A DNA stretch of 23,926 bases from Flavobacteriaceae bacterium (GTDB taxonomy: Bacteria > Bacteroidota > Bacteroidia > Flavobacteriales > Flavobacteriaceae): assembly GCA_016649785.1 (NCBI GenBank), contig JAENXB010000011.1:1-23926 (forward strand). The letters are read 5' to 3'. Made by a program: the position numbers and the translations under genes. The notes under the pieces were generated by a model. The model ran no database searches. It was not told the DNA's origin and saw only the letters and a program-made list of their open reading frames with translations. Shown here one piece after another: positions 7,785 through 14,166 of the stretch; the stretch's first letter is position 1, and the number at the start of each line of letters is the position of its first letter.

Positions 7785-9071
7785 ATGAATTATAAAAGAA
7801 GTAGTGAACTTTTTGAAGACGCGCAAAAAGTGATTCCCGGAGGCGTAAATTCCCCTGTAAGGGCTTTTAAAGCAGTTGGCGGACATCCAATTTTTATTGA
7901 AAGTGCCCAGGGTGCATATTTATATGATTCCGATGGGAATAAATATATAGATTATATCAACTCCTGGGGTCCAATGATTTTGGGACATGCACATAAGCCG
8001 GTGGTGGATGCAGTAATTGAAAAGGCCAAAAAAGGAACTTCATTTGGAACTCCTACCGAGATTGAAACCAAGATCGCCGAGTTGGCGGTAAAAATGGTGC
8101 CGAATATCGATAAGATCCGGTTTGTGAATTCCGGAACCGAGGCTTGTATGAGCGCGGTAAGACTGGCGCGGGGATATACCAATAAGGAAAAGATCATCAA
8201 ATTTGCGGGATGTTACCACGGGCATAGCGATTCCTTTTTAATCCAGGCCGGGAGTGGGGCCATTACTTTTGGAAGTCCGAACAGTCCGGGAGTTACACAG
8301 GGAACTGCTAAAGATACCTTACTCGCCAAATACAACGATCTGGAGAGTGTGCGACAATTAATTGAAGCCAACAAGAATGAAATTTCCTGTATTATTTTAG
8401 AACCTGTTGCCGGAAATATGGGCTGTATTCCTCCGCAAGACGGATTTTTGGAAGGCTTGCGAAGCCTTTGCGATCAAAATGACATTCTGCTGATCTTTGA
8501 TGAGGTCATGACCGGGTTCAGGTTGGCCCCGGGTGGCGTTCAGGAGCGATTGGGCGTAAATGCCGATATTATTACTTTCGGAAAAGTGATAGGTGGAGGA
8601 TTGCCGGTGGGAGCCTTTGCCGCAAGAAGTGAAATCATGGATTATCTGTCTCCAATAGGGCCGGTTTACCAGGCGGGAACCCTGAGCGGGAATCCTCTGG
8701 CGATGGCCGCAGGACTTGCCATGTTGAATGAACTGGATCAAAACAGGCGAATTTTTGAGAGCCTCGATAAAAAAACGGCCTATTTGCATGCAGGGATAGC
8801 AAATGCTTTAAAATCCAATAATGTCAAGCATACTATTAACAGGATTGGATCTATGATGTCTATTCATTTTACAGAACAGCCTGTAATTGATTTTGAATCG
8901 GCGGCAACTGGAAACACCAATACCTTTAAGGAATTTTTTCACGGAATGCTGGACCACGGAATTTACCTTGCCCCAAGCGCATTTGAAACCTGGTTTATTA
9001 CCGAGGCACTTTCCTATAAAGATCTGGACGACACCATAGCTGCGGTAAACAGCATAGCAAAAAATTTGTAA
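7785..9071 (+). CDS. hemL: Glutamate-1-semialdehyde 2,1-aminomutase
   Basis: This PLP enzyme converts glutamate-1-semialdehyde to 5-aminolevulinate, the committed precursor step of haem synthesis by the C5 route. All hallmarks are present in 428 residues, the usual length. VIPGGVNSPVRAF stands near the N-terminus, with NSGTEACMSAVRLAR (115-129) and CYHGHSDSF (143-151). IFDEVMTGFR contains the PLP-ring Asp D239, and ITFGKVIGGGLP contains the Schiff-base K267. It starts 6 bases after the GH73 gene and is last in the rightward run. Its likely transcription stop is the strong hairpin at 9132-9174, inside the convergent thioesterase gene. Confidence 0.97.
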   Translation: MNYKRSSELFEDAQKVIPGGVNSPVRAFKAVGGHPIFIESAQGAYLYDSDGNKYIDYINSWGPMILGHAHKPVVDAVIEKAKKGTSFGTPTEIETKIAELAVKMVPNIDKIRFVNSGTEACMSAVRLARGYTNKEKIIKFAGCYHGHSDSFLIQAGSGAITFGSPNSPGVTQGTAKDTLLAKYNDLESVRQLIEANKNEISCIILEPVAGNMGCIPPQDGFLEGLRSLCDQNDILLIFDEVMTGFRLAPGGVQERLGVNADIITFGKVIGGGLPVGAFAARSEIMDYLSPIGPVYQAGTLSGNPLAMAAGLAMLNELDQNRRIFESLDKKTAYLHAGIANALKSNNVKHTINRIGSMMSIHFTEQPVIDFESAATGNTNTFKEFFHGMLDHGIYLAPSAFETWFITEALSYKDLDDTIAAVNSIAKNL

Positions 9072-9075
9072 GCCA

Positions 9076-9528
9076 TCAAACCTCACGGGTCTCAAAGACC
9101 TGTGAGGTTTTTGAGACCTCGTATGTTTGGTAAAAAACCCGTAGCATCTCTTCAGAGATTTTTACGGGTTTTTTGGTTTTTTGATCCATCAGGCACCAGG
9201 TGGATTTTGCCTGGATCAGGATTTTGCCGGTCGCTTTATTGAGGATATTTACGTGGCGTACAGAGGTAACATGAGTATGTTCGCCTATAAAAGTTTGCAT
9301 CAACAATTCATCATCCAAAAAAGCCTGTTGTTTATAATCGATTTCATGACGGACAACTACCCAAAAATACTGTTCCTTAAATTCTTCCTCTGCACGGTTT
9401 TCCCAGTGAGCCTTGGCAATATCCTGGATCCATTGCACATATCGCACATTGTTTACGTGCTGTAACTCGTCAAGGTCCTCTTTGGTGACCTTGATCCCGA
9501 TTTCGTATATTTCAGGAGTATAATTCAT
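9076..9528 (-). CDS. Hot-dog fold acyl-CoA thioesterase
   Basis: The 150-residue protein matches the 4HBT/YbgC-FadM-like thioesterases, which hydrolyse acyl-CoA thioesters. DLDELQHVNNVRYVQWIQD (18-36) is the typical start, with D20 near the usual catalytic Asp and HVNN following. The strands WVVVRHEIDYKQQAFLDDELLMQT and AKSTWCLMD complete the fold. The start ATG at 9526-9528 overlaps the end of the glutamine cyclotransferase gene by 4 bases (ATGA), so the two are translationally coupled. The last residues (SKTSQVFETREV) are encoded by a REP-like palindrome at 9078-9110, and a bidirectional terminator lies within codons for about residues 119-132. The tail therefore looks acquired. The natural substrate is unknown. 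Confidence 0.88.
   Translation of the reverse strand: MNYTPEIYEIGIKVTKEDLDELQHVNNVRYVQWIQDIAKAHWENRAEEEFKEQYFWVVVRHEIDYKQQAFLDDELLMQTFIGEHTHVTSVRHVNILNKATGKILIQAKSTWCLMDQKTKKPVKISEEMLRVFYQTYEVSKTSQVFETREV
9078..9110. repeat. REP-like 15-bp palindrome, copy 1
   Basis: The arms aaacctcacgggtct and agacctgtgaggttt pair over 15 bp with one G-T wobble around a caa loop. The same arm sequence with a 3-base loop recurs at 23477-23509. This copy begins 6 bases past the hemL stop and overlaps the last codons of the convergent thioesterase. A partial echo (ttgagacctcg) follows at 9111-9121. Confidence 0.85.
9132..9174. terminator. Bidirectional terminator hairpin inside the thioesterase gene
   Basis: A perfect 12-bp stem (aaaaaacccgta / tacgggtttttt) encloses a 19-base loop, which itself folds (atctct tc agagat). 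The stem carries an A-run on the left and a T-run on the right, so it can end transcription both ways. It is the best candidate terminator for hemL, 60 bases past its stop. It falls within the coding sequence of the convergent thioesterase. Confidence 0.8.
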
Positions 9529-10580
9529 TTTTTAACAATTTCAACTTCAAACAACTTATCCCAGTTTTTTCCGGTTACGTAAAGTTTTTTGGTGTTCGGG
9601 TTGTATGCAATCCCGTTTAAAACATCCAGTTTGGGATGTTGGATAACTTTGTCCCGCAGTCCATGAAAATCAATTAATCCTACAATAGCTCCATTTTCGG
9701 GATTTATTATCGCAACCCCATCCCGCTGATAGGTGTTGGCATAAATTTTTCCTTCAACCCATTCCAATTCGTTAAGTTGGGTAGAAATGCTTTTGTGGGT
9801 AGTAGGTTGGATAAAGGATTCTTCCGCCATGGTTTTGCCATTGAGCACCCATATTTTTTCGGAGCCATCGCTTTTATAAAATTGATTTCCGTTATTGCAA
9901 AGTCCCCAGCCTTCTTTGCTTTGATTGAATTTAAACGTGCCTGTTTTTTCAAAGCTTTTAAGATCATAGACCAGGCCTTCTCCTTCTTTCCAGGTAAGTT
10001 GGTAAATTTTACCGTTTAAAATAGATAGGCCTTCCCCAAAATAACGGTCGGCCAATTTTACGTTTTTAAGGACTTCCCCGGTTTCAAAATTTGTTTTTCT
10101 CAATGAAGAGCTTCCGTATTGTCCGGTGCTTTCATATAAAGTGTCATTGTAAAACTCCAGTCCCTGCGTGTAAGCTTCGCTGTCATGCGGATAGGTGTTG
10201 ATGATCTTGTAAGTGTAGATATCTGGTGGGGTATTATTGAAAATTTTCACATTAATCTGTATTGTATCCGCAACACCTTCAGAATAAACCATCGCCCGGA
10301 TAGTTTGGTTCCCTAATTTTTGATCTTTAAGCGGAAGTTCAACCTCAGTTGCTCCAGGCTCTGTTTTCAGGCTAAGGCTTTCAAAATAGAACCTGGTAGA
10401 GTCTATTTTTCTGTTTTTAGGATTCTTTAAGGCAATTTCAATGCTCTCTCCCAGCTGATATTCTGCCTTAGAATTGCTGATACTCAAAGAAAAATCACTT
10501 ATTTTTTTATTTGAATTACTTCCGCAGGAAATAAGGGTCATATTTAATAATAACAGTAACAGGAGGTTAACTTTTTTCAT
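9525..10580 (-). CDS. Glutaminyl-peptide cyclotransferase (glutamine cyclotransferase) lipoprotein
   Basis: The enzyme cyclises N-terminal glutamine of peptides to pyroglutamate. This copy has 351 residues. A lipoprotein signal peptide ends in LISC (Cys 19), so it acts in the envelope. An Ig-like strand-rich region occupies about residues 25-115. The five-bladed propeller of the plant/bacterial QC family (PF05096) fills about 118-351. Recognisable pieces are YPHDSEAYTQGLEF, LYESTGQYGSSSLRK, LADRYFGEGLSIL, YQLTWKEG, ELEWVEGKIYANTYQ and LNGIAYNPNTKKLYVTGK. Its last bases overlap the thioesterase start by 4, forming a two-gene operon. The N-terminal Ig-like domain is an addition relative to the minimal plant enzyme. 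Confidence 0.93.
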   Translation of the reverse strand: MKKVNLLLLLLLNMTLISCGSNSNKKISDFSLSISNSKAEYQLGESIEIALKNPKNRKIDSTRFYFESLSLKTEPGATEVELPLKDQKLGNQTIRAMVYSEGVADTIQINVKIFNNTPPDIYTYKIINTYPHDSEAYTQGLEFYNDTLYESTGQYGSSSLRKTNFETGEVLKNVKLADRYFGEGLSILNGKIYQLTWKEGEGLVYDLKSFEKTGTFKFNQSKEGWGLCNNGNQFYKSDGSEKIWVLNGKTMAEESFIQPTTHKSISTQLNELEWVEGKIYANTYQRDGVAIINPENGAIVGLIDFHGLRDKVIQHPKLDVLNGIAYNPNTKKLYVTGKNWDKLFEVEIVKK

Positions 10581-10633
10581 TTAAAAATTTGTTTTTGCTT
10601 TTGGCTAAATTAATTATTTCAACTTAAAAACTC

Positions 10634-10663
10634 TTGCAAAAAGTATCAAATATTGTATATTTG
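10634..10663 (+). promoter_or_regulatory. Promoter of the SRP RNA gene
   Basis: TTG at 10634-10636 and TATATTTG at 10656-10663 are separated by 19 bases. This is an exact match to the Bacteroidota arrangement TTG-N17-23-TAnnTTTG. The -7 box ends 5 bases before the first base-paired nucleotide of the RNA, as expected for its transcription start. Confidence 0.85.
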
Positions 10664-10668
10664 CACCT

Positions 10669-10762
10669 GGCAAGTCCCACACAACTAGCTCCTGTTGAAC
10701 TCCCCCAGGGCGGGAACGCAGCAAGGGTAAATGGTTGAGCAGTGTGATGTGGGTCGCTTGCC
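10669..10762 (+). ncRNA. ffs: Signal recognition particle RNA, small bacterial (4.5S) type
   Basis: This RNA joins Ffh to form the SRP that targets membrane and secreted proteins to the translocon. The ends pair (ggcaag 10669-10674 with cttgcc 10757-10762), followed by cccac/gtggg and acac/gtgt. The tip is the conserved domain IV: CAGG (10706-10709), the stem GCG/CGC, a GGAA tetraloop (10713-10716) and AGCA (10720-10723). This is the symmetric-loop arrangement that binds the Ffh M domain. At about 94 nt it is the compact Alu-less form. A run of eight T at 10763-10770 directly after the closing helix supplies termination. Confidence 0.95.
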
Positions 10763-10794
10763 TTTTTTTTGTATCTGATATTTAAATTTTATCG

Positions 10795-10802
10795 CATCTT
10801 TG
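10795..10802 (+). promoter_or_regulatory. Possible -7 box (CATCTTTG) of the dehydrogenase gene
   Basis: One mismatch to TAnnTTTG. It ends 5 bases before the ATG at 10808, so a transcript from here would be leaderless or nearly so. No clear TTG was seen at the -33 distance. Confidence 0.4.
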
Positions 10803-10807
10803 TGGCC

Positions 10808-11626
10808 ATGAAAACAGATACGTTCCCAAAAGTTGTTCTTATTACCGGCGGTTCTTCAGGAATCGGAAAATCCATAGGTGAATTACTTAAAGATAAAGGT
10901 TTCAAGGTATATGGAACCAGCAGAAATCCATCCAAAAATACAAATAATACCTTCCCGATCATAGCGCTGGATGTCACTAACAATGACACCATTCAGGCTG
11001 CCATTACCAAAATAATCAAAGCTGAAGGCCGAATCGATATTCTTATTAATAATGCCGGGATTGGAATTACGGGACCTCTGGAGGAAACTCCCGATTCTGA
11101 AATTAAAAAAGCTTTTGATACCAACTATTTCGGTCCATTAAATGTGATCAAGGCAGTTTTGCCATTTATGCGCAAACAAGGCGGAGGGTTGATAATTAAC
11201 ATCACTTCTATTGCCGGTTATATGGGATTGCCTTACCGGGGGATTTATTCGGCAACAAAAGGAGCTTTAGAAATTACCACCGAGGCTTTTAGAATGGAAT
11301 TAAAGGAATTTAATATTAAAATGACCAATGTGGCCCCGGGAGATTTTGCGACCAATATAGCTGCTGGTCGTTACCACGCCCCGGTTTTGGAAGATTCTCC
11401 TTATAAAAAAGCCTATAAAAATACCTTGGAGCTAATGAATAAGCACGTGGATGAAGGAAAAGATCCTATGGTGATGGCAAGGGTAATCTATAAAATTATC
11501 CAAAAGGATAATCCCAGAGGACATTACAGGGTAGGAGATTTACTTCAAAAATTTTCTGTTGTCCTGAAGCGTATTTTACCGGATAAAATTTATGAGAAAA
11601 TATTGCTGAAGCATTATAAATTGTAA
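10808..11626 (+). CDS. Short-chain dehydrogenase/reductase (SDR family)
   Basis: This is a classical NAD(P)-dependent SDR of 272 residues. The Rossmann motif TGGSSGIG is at 13-20, the structural NNAG at 81-84, and the catalytic set is S134, Y147 and K151 in SIAGYMGLPYRGIYSATKGA. NVAPGDFATN follows as the usual post-catalytic loop. The region after about residue 195 (PYKKAYKNTLELMNKHVDEG) and a basic C-terminus resemble SDRs acting on lipid-like substrates. The substrate cannot be told from sequence. The ATG at 10808 (MKTDTFPKVVLITGG) was preferred over an upstream TTG because it places the Rossmann strand at the normal distance. The gene stands alone behind the SRP RNA, and its stop codon is part of the next promoter. 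Confidence 0.9.
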   Translation: MKTDTFPKVVLITGGSSGIGKSIGELLKDKGFKVYGTSRNPSKNTNNTFPIIALDVTNNDTIQAAITKIIKAEGRIDILINNAGIGITGPLEETPDSEIKKAFDTNYFGPLNVIKAVLPFMRKQGGGLIINITSIAGYMGLPYRGIYSATKGALEITTEAFRMELKEFNIKMTNVAPGDFATNIAAGRYHAPVLEDSPYKKAYKNTLELMNKHVDEGKDPMVMARVIYKIIQKDNPRGHYRVGDLLQKFSVVLKRILPDKIYEKILLKHYKL

Positions 11627-11631
11627 TTTTG
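11603..11631 (+). promoter_or_regulatory. Promoter of the transaldolase gene, containing the stop codon of the preceding gene
   Basis: TTG at 11603-11605 and TAATTTTG at 11624-11631 are 18 bases apart, an exact fit to TTG-N17-23-TAnnTTTG. The TAA stop of the upstream dehydrogenase is the first three bases of the -7 box. A start near 11638 would leave a leader of roughly 75 nt. Confidence 0.7.
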
Positions 11632-11713
11632 CGCCACGGCTTAGAAAATCCAGATTTTTATACTGAAGAATTTTCTCAGTAAACATTAAAAAAAGTACAC
11701 TAAATAAACCATT

Positions 11714-12367
11714 ATGAAATTTTTTATCGATACTGCAAATCTTGATCAAATTAAAGAAGCCCAGGATTTAGGGATTTTGGACGGGGTTACCACCAATCCT
11801 TCGCTTATGGCAAAGGAAGGAATTACCGGAAAGAAAAATATTATCAATCATTACATAAAAATATGTGAGATAGTAGATGGCGATGTAAGTGCCGAAGTAA
11901 TTGCCACAGATTTTGATGGAATTATAAAGGAAGGAAAAGAACTTGCCAAATTGCACAATCAAATTGTTGTAAAAGTTCCTATGATCAAAGAAGGAATTAA
12001 AGCAATAAAATACTTTAGCGATAACGGGATCAGAACAAACTGTACCTTGGTATTTTCTGCAGGACAAGCTTTATTGGCAGCAAAAGCAGGTGCTACTTAT
12101 GTTTCTCCCTTTATTGGAAGACTGGATGATATTTCTACAGACGGGTTAAACCTGATTGCAGATATCCGGTTGATCTACGATAACTACGGTTATGAAACTC
12201 AAATATTGGCGGCATCAGTAAGACATAGCATGCACATTTTGGAATGCGCTAAAATTGGAGCCGATGTAATGACAGGACCACTTTCAACTATTGAAGGCTT
12301 GTTGAATCATCCCCTTACAGATTTAGGCCTGGCGAAATTCCTTGCAGATTATAAAAAAGGAAACTAA
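11714..12367 (+). CDS. tal: Small transaldolase (FSA/TalC subfamily)
   Basis: This is a class I aldolase of the non-oxidative pentose phosphate pathway that moves a dihydroxyacetone unit between sugar phosphates. It has 217 residues, the size of the fructose-6-phosphate aldolase/short transaldolase group. Landmarks are FIDTANLDQI, GVTTNPSLMAKEG, VVKVPM with the Schiff-base K87, and ILAASVRHSMHI. Two positions separate the activities. E. coli FsaA has Gln in FAQVMAT and Tyr in APYVNR; here they are E61 (SAEVIAT) and F133 (SPFIGR), as in true transaldolases. I therefore call transaldolase, although such proteins are often labelled fsa. It has its own promoter and a strong terminator. Confidence 0.92.
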   Translation: MKFFIDTANLDQIKEAQDLGILDGVTTNPSLMAKEGITGKKNIINHYIKICEIVDGDVSAEVIATDFDGIIKEGKELAKLHNQIVVKVPMIKEGIKAIKYFSDNGIRTNCTLVFSAGQALLAAKAGATYVSPFIGRLDDISTDGLNLIADIRLIYDNYGYETQILAASVRHSMHILECAKIGADVMTGPLSTIEGLLNHPLTDLGLAKFLADYKKGN

Positions 12368-12397
12368 ATTATAGGAATTACTTTTTGTGAATAACAT

Positions 12398-12433
12398 AAA
12401 ACCCCCGATCTTATTAAAGTTCGGGGGTTTTTA
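12398..12433 (+). terminator. Rho-independent terminator of the transaldolase gene
   Basis: The 11-bp perfect stem aaaacccccga / tcgggggtttt (12398-12408 and 12421-12431) has a 12-base loop and a T-run on the plus side. It lies 30 bases past the transaldolase stop. The flanking A-run also allows action on leftward transcripts. Confidence 0.88.
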
Positions 12434-12483
12434 TGCTTTTAAAGGAAATTTTTTTGATATATTATGAAGGTGATTGCAATATA

Positions 12484-12519
12484 TTGACACATAAAATTCT
12501 GTAAAAACTTATGTGTCAA
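12484..12519. repeat. Inverted repeat ttgacacataa / ttatgtgtcaa
   Basis: Perfect 11-bp arms are separated by 14 bases, between the transaldolase terminator and the 3' end of the leftward thioredoxin-fold lipoprotein gene. There is no T-run, so it is not a standard terminator. It could be an RNA 3' stabilising hairpin or a protein-binding site. No gene in the window suggests which. Confidence 0.6.
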
Positions 12520-12560
12520 CTTAATGGTCTTTCATCTATTATATATATTCTTTCGTCTGG

Positions 12561-13982
12561 TTAATAACTAATAAATTCGAGGATCTTTATTTCAATGTCC
12601 GGAGTATTTAACTGGGCATCTCCGCGCGCGATAATTCCGGAAGGTTCTATGAAAATTAATTTGTTTAAATAATTTTTCAGCAATTTATTTCCAACCCTTA
12701 TATTTATAAGCTGAAATTCAAATTTAGGATCATAGGAATTGTTTTTTATGACATTTACCCAGGGATCAAATTGATTTTTATCGATATTAATCCCTATAAA
12801 ATCAATTTCAGGATATTTTTCCCTCAGGTCTTTAATAATTTTATGTTGCCATTTGTGATGGCCCTGTGAATTAACTGACCAATAATAGGTGATAATTGGA
12901 TTTCTTGAAATATTCTTTAATAGAACAGTATCCTTCGAGGTAGTCAACATTTTTAGGCCGCCAATATTATATCCCGGAAGTAATTCTTTTTGGATTATCG
13001 CCAATTGTCTTAGATCTGCTACCCGTTCCCCGGAATAATTGATTTTGGTCAATAAGTCTAAAATGGATTGAATATTTTCGGTGTTTTGAGCGTAAATTAT
13101 GCCTTGCGCAGCCAGCCGATCAAGGAATATGTTTTTTATTTTTTTATTTTGAATGAGGGAATCGGCTAAAACTATCCTTCGCTTAATGTTTTCATTGCTA
13201 TTTAAATTATAACAATTTCGCGTCTCAATATTATTTTCATCGCAAAATTCCAAAGATTTCGTACGAAGGTAATCATCTATTAAATTGAGATAAACGTAGT
13301 ATTCCTGAAGGTTTTCATCGTTAAAAGAAATTTCTTCTCGGTAATGGTGAAAATCTTTTGGGATCTTTTTCACAAATTCCCTGTAATATTTACGGATCAA
13401 AAATGTATATCGTTCCCGCAAATCATAAAATTCATAATCAATACTGGAGTTGGCCAGGTTTTTAAAATCTTCCGATAAATCATATTTTTTGTCAAGGTGT
13501 ACAAGACGTTGCAGACGTTCATTTCGAATAGAATCTGTTTTCTGTGCAAATTCAGAGGGTTCCAGTTTATAGTAATTCAGTATAAAATTGTTGTCCTGTT
13601 GATTCAGTAAATACAAATTAGTGAGGAAATTACTTTTTTCGGAACCTTTTCCACTAAAGTTTATAGATTCGTCAAAAGCCAGGGTATTTAACCAGACTAA
13701 TATGCTGTCGCCCGGTTCTATATAAATATTTTGATTTTCCGGAGGGTGTTTGAAAACATACAATCCGGCCTGAATATTTTTCAAGGTCCCGCCAAATTGA
13801 TTTTTGTCATTGAGATAAAGTGTGTCCAAATTGACATCATTTTTGGAAATGATCACATATTTGGAACTTGGATTGGCAATTTGGCCCCCGATATAAAAAT
13901 CTTTGGAAGTCTTTTTATTATCCTGTTTGCAGGATAATAAGGAAAAAAGGGAAAATATTATAAATATTAACTTTAACTTCAT
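12561..13982 (-). CDS. TlpA-like thioredoxin-fold lipoprotein lacking the redox CxxC
   Basis: The 473-residue protein starts at the ATG at 13980-13982. Its signal peptide MKLKLIFIIFSLFSLLSC gives lipidation at Cys 18. Residues 28-100 (FYIGGQIANPSSKYVIISK...YIEPGDSILVWLN) resemble the DUF4369-like strand domain found before many Bacteroidota thioredoxin domains. A helical middle follows. The C-terminal part (about 355-473) has a thioredoxin-like order: NPIITYYWSVNSQGHHKW, EIDFIGINID, then LIFIEPSGIIARGD. Where TlpA proteins have WCxxC, this one reads WSVNSQGH (368-375), and no Pro stands at the usual cis-Pro site before LIFIEPSG. It is probably a non-redox, perhaps binding or structural, relative. 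It has no operon partner. Confidence 0.75.
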   Translation of the reverse strand: MKLKLIFIIFSLFSLLSCKQDNKKTSKDFYIGGQIANPSSKYVIISKNDVNLDTLYLNDKNQFGGTLKNIQAGLYVFKHPPENQNIYIEPGDSILVWLNTLAFDESINFSGKGSEKSNFLTNLYLLNQQDNNFILNYYKLEPSEFAQKTDSIRNERLQRLVHLDKKYDLSEDFKNLANSSIDYEFYDLRERYTFLIRKYYREFVKKIPKDFHHYREEISFNDENLQEYYVYLNLIDDYLRTKSLEFCDENNIETRNCYNLNSNENIKRRIVLADSLIQNKKIKNIFLDRLAAQGIIYAQNTENIQSILDLLTKINYSGERVADLRQLAIIQKELLPGYNIGGLKMLTTSKDTVLLKNISRNPIITYYWSVNSQGHHKWQHKIIKDLREKYPEIDFIGINIDKNQFDPWVNVIKNNSYDPKFEFQLINIRVGNKLLKNYLNKLIFIEPSGIIARGDAQLNTPDIEIKILEFISY

Positions 13983-14126
13983 ATGGGGATTAAGGCCTGG
14001 TGAATTCAGACCCAAAAGAATTTGAATTCAGAACAAATATAATTTTTGCTTGCTCAAGGGAGTGTTAATCGCGCGTTAAAAGGATTAAATAAAACGTTAA
14101 TCTTTTAGCAAGTGGACAATAATAGT

Positions 14127-14134
14127 TACTTTTG
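14127..14134 (+). promoter_or_regulatory. -7 box (TACTTTTG) of the ABC-F gene
   Basis: Exact TAnnTTTG match, 32 bases before the ATG. At the -33 distance only TTT/TTA is seen (about 14104-14107), so the upstream element is weak. It fits the sole promoter position in the gap between this gene and the divergent lipoprotein gene. Confidence 0.6.
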
Positions 14135-14166
14135 CAAAAATTTACAAGAAAAAAAATCAAAATTAT

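Noticed and set aside
8397..8789. 130-codon leftward frame inside hemL
   Set aside because: Antisense to the conserved core of hemL; no recognisable domain.
12484..12519. Inverted repeat considered as a transposon end or terminator
   Set aside because: No transposase or target duplication is nearby and no T-run follows, so it is listed only as an unexplained repeat.
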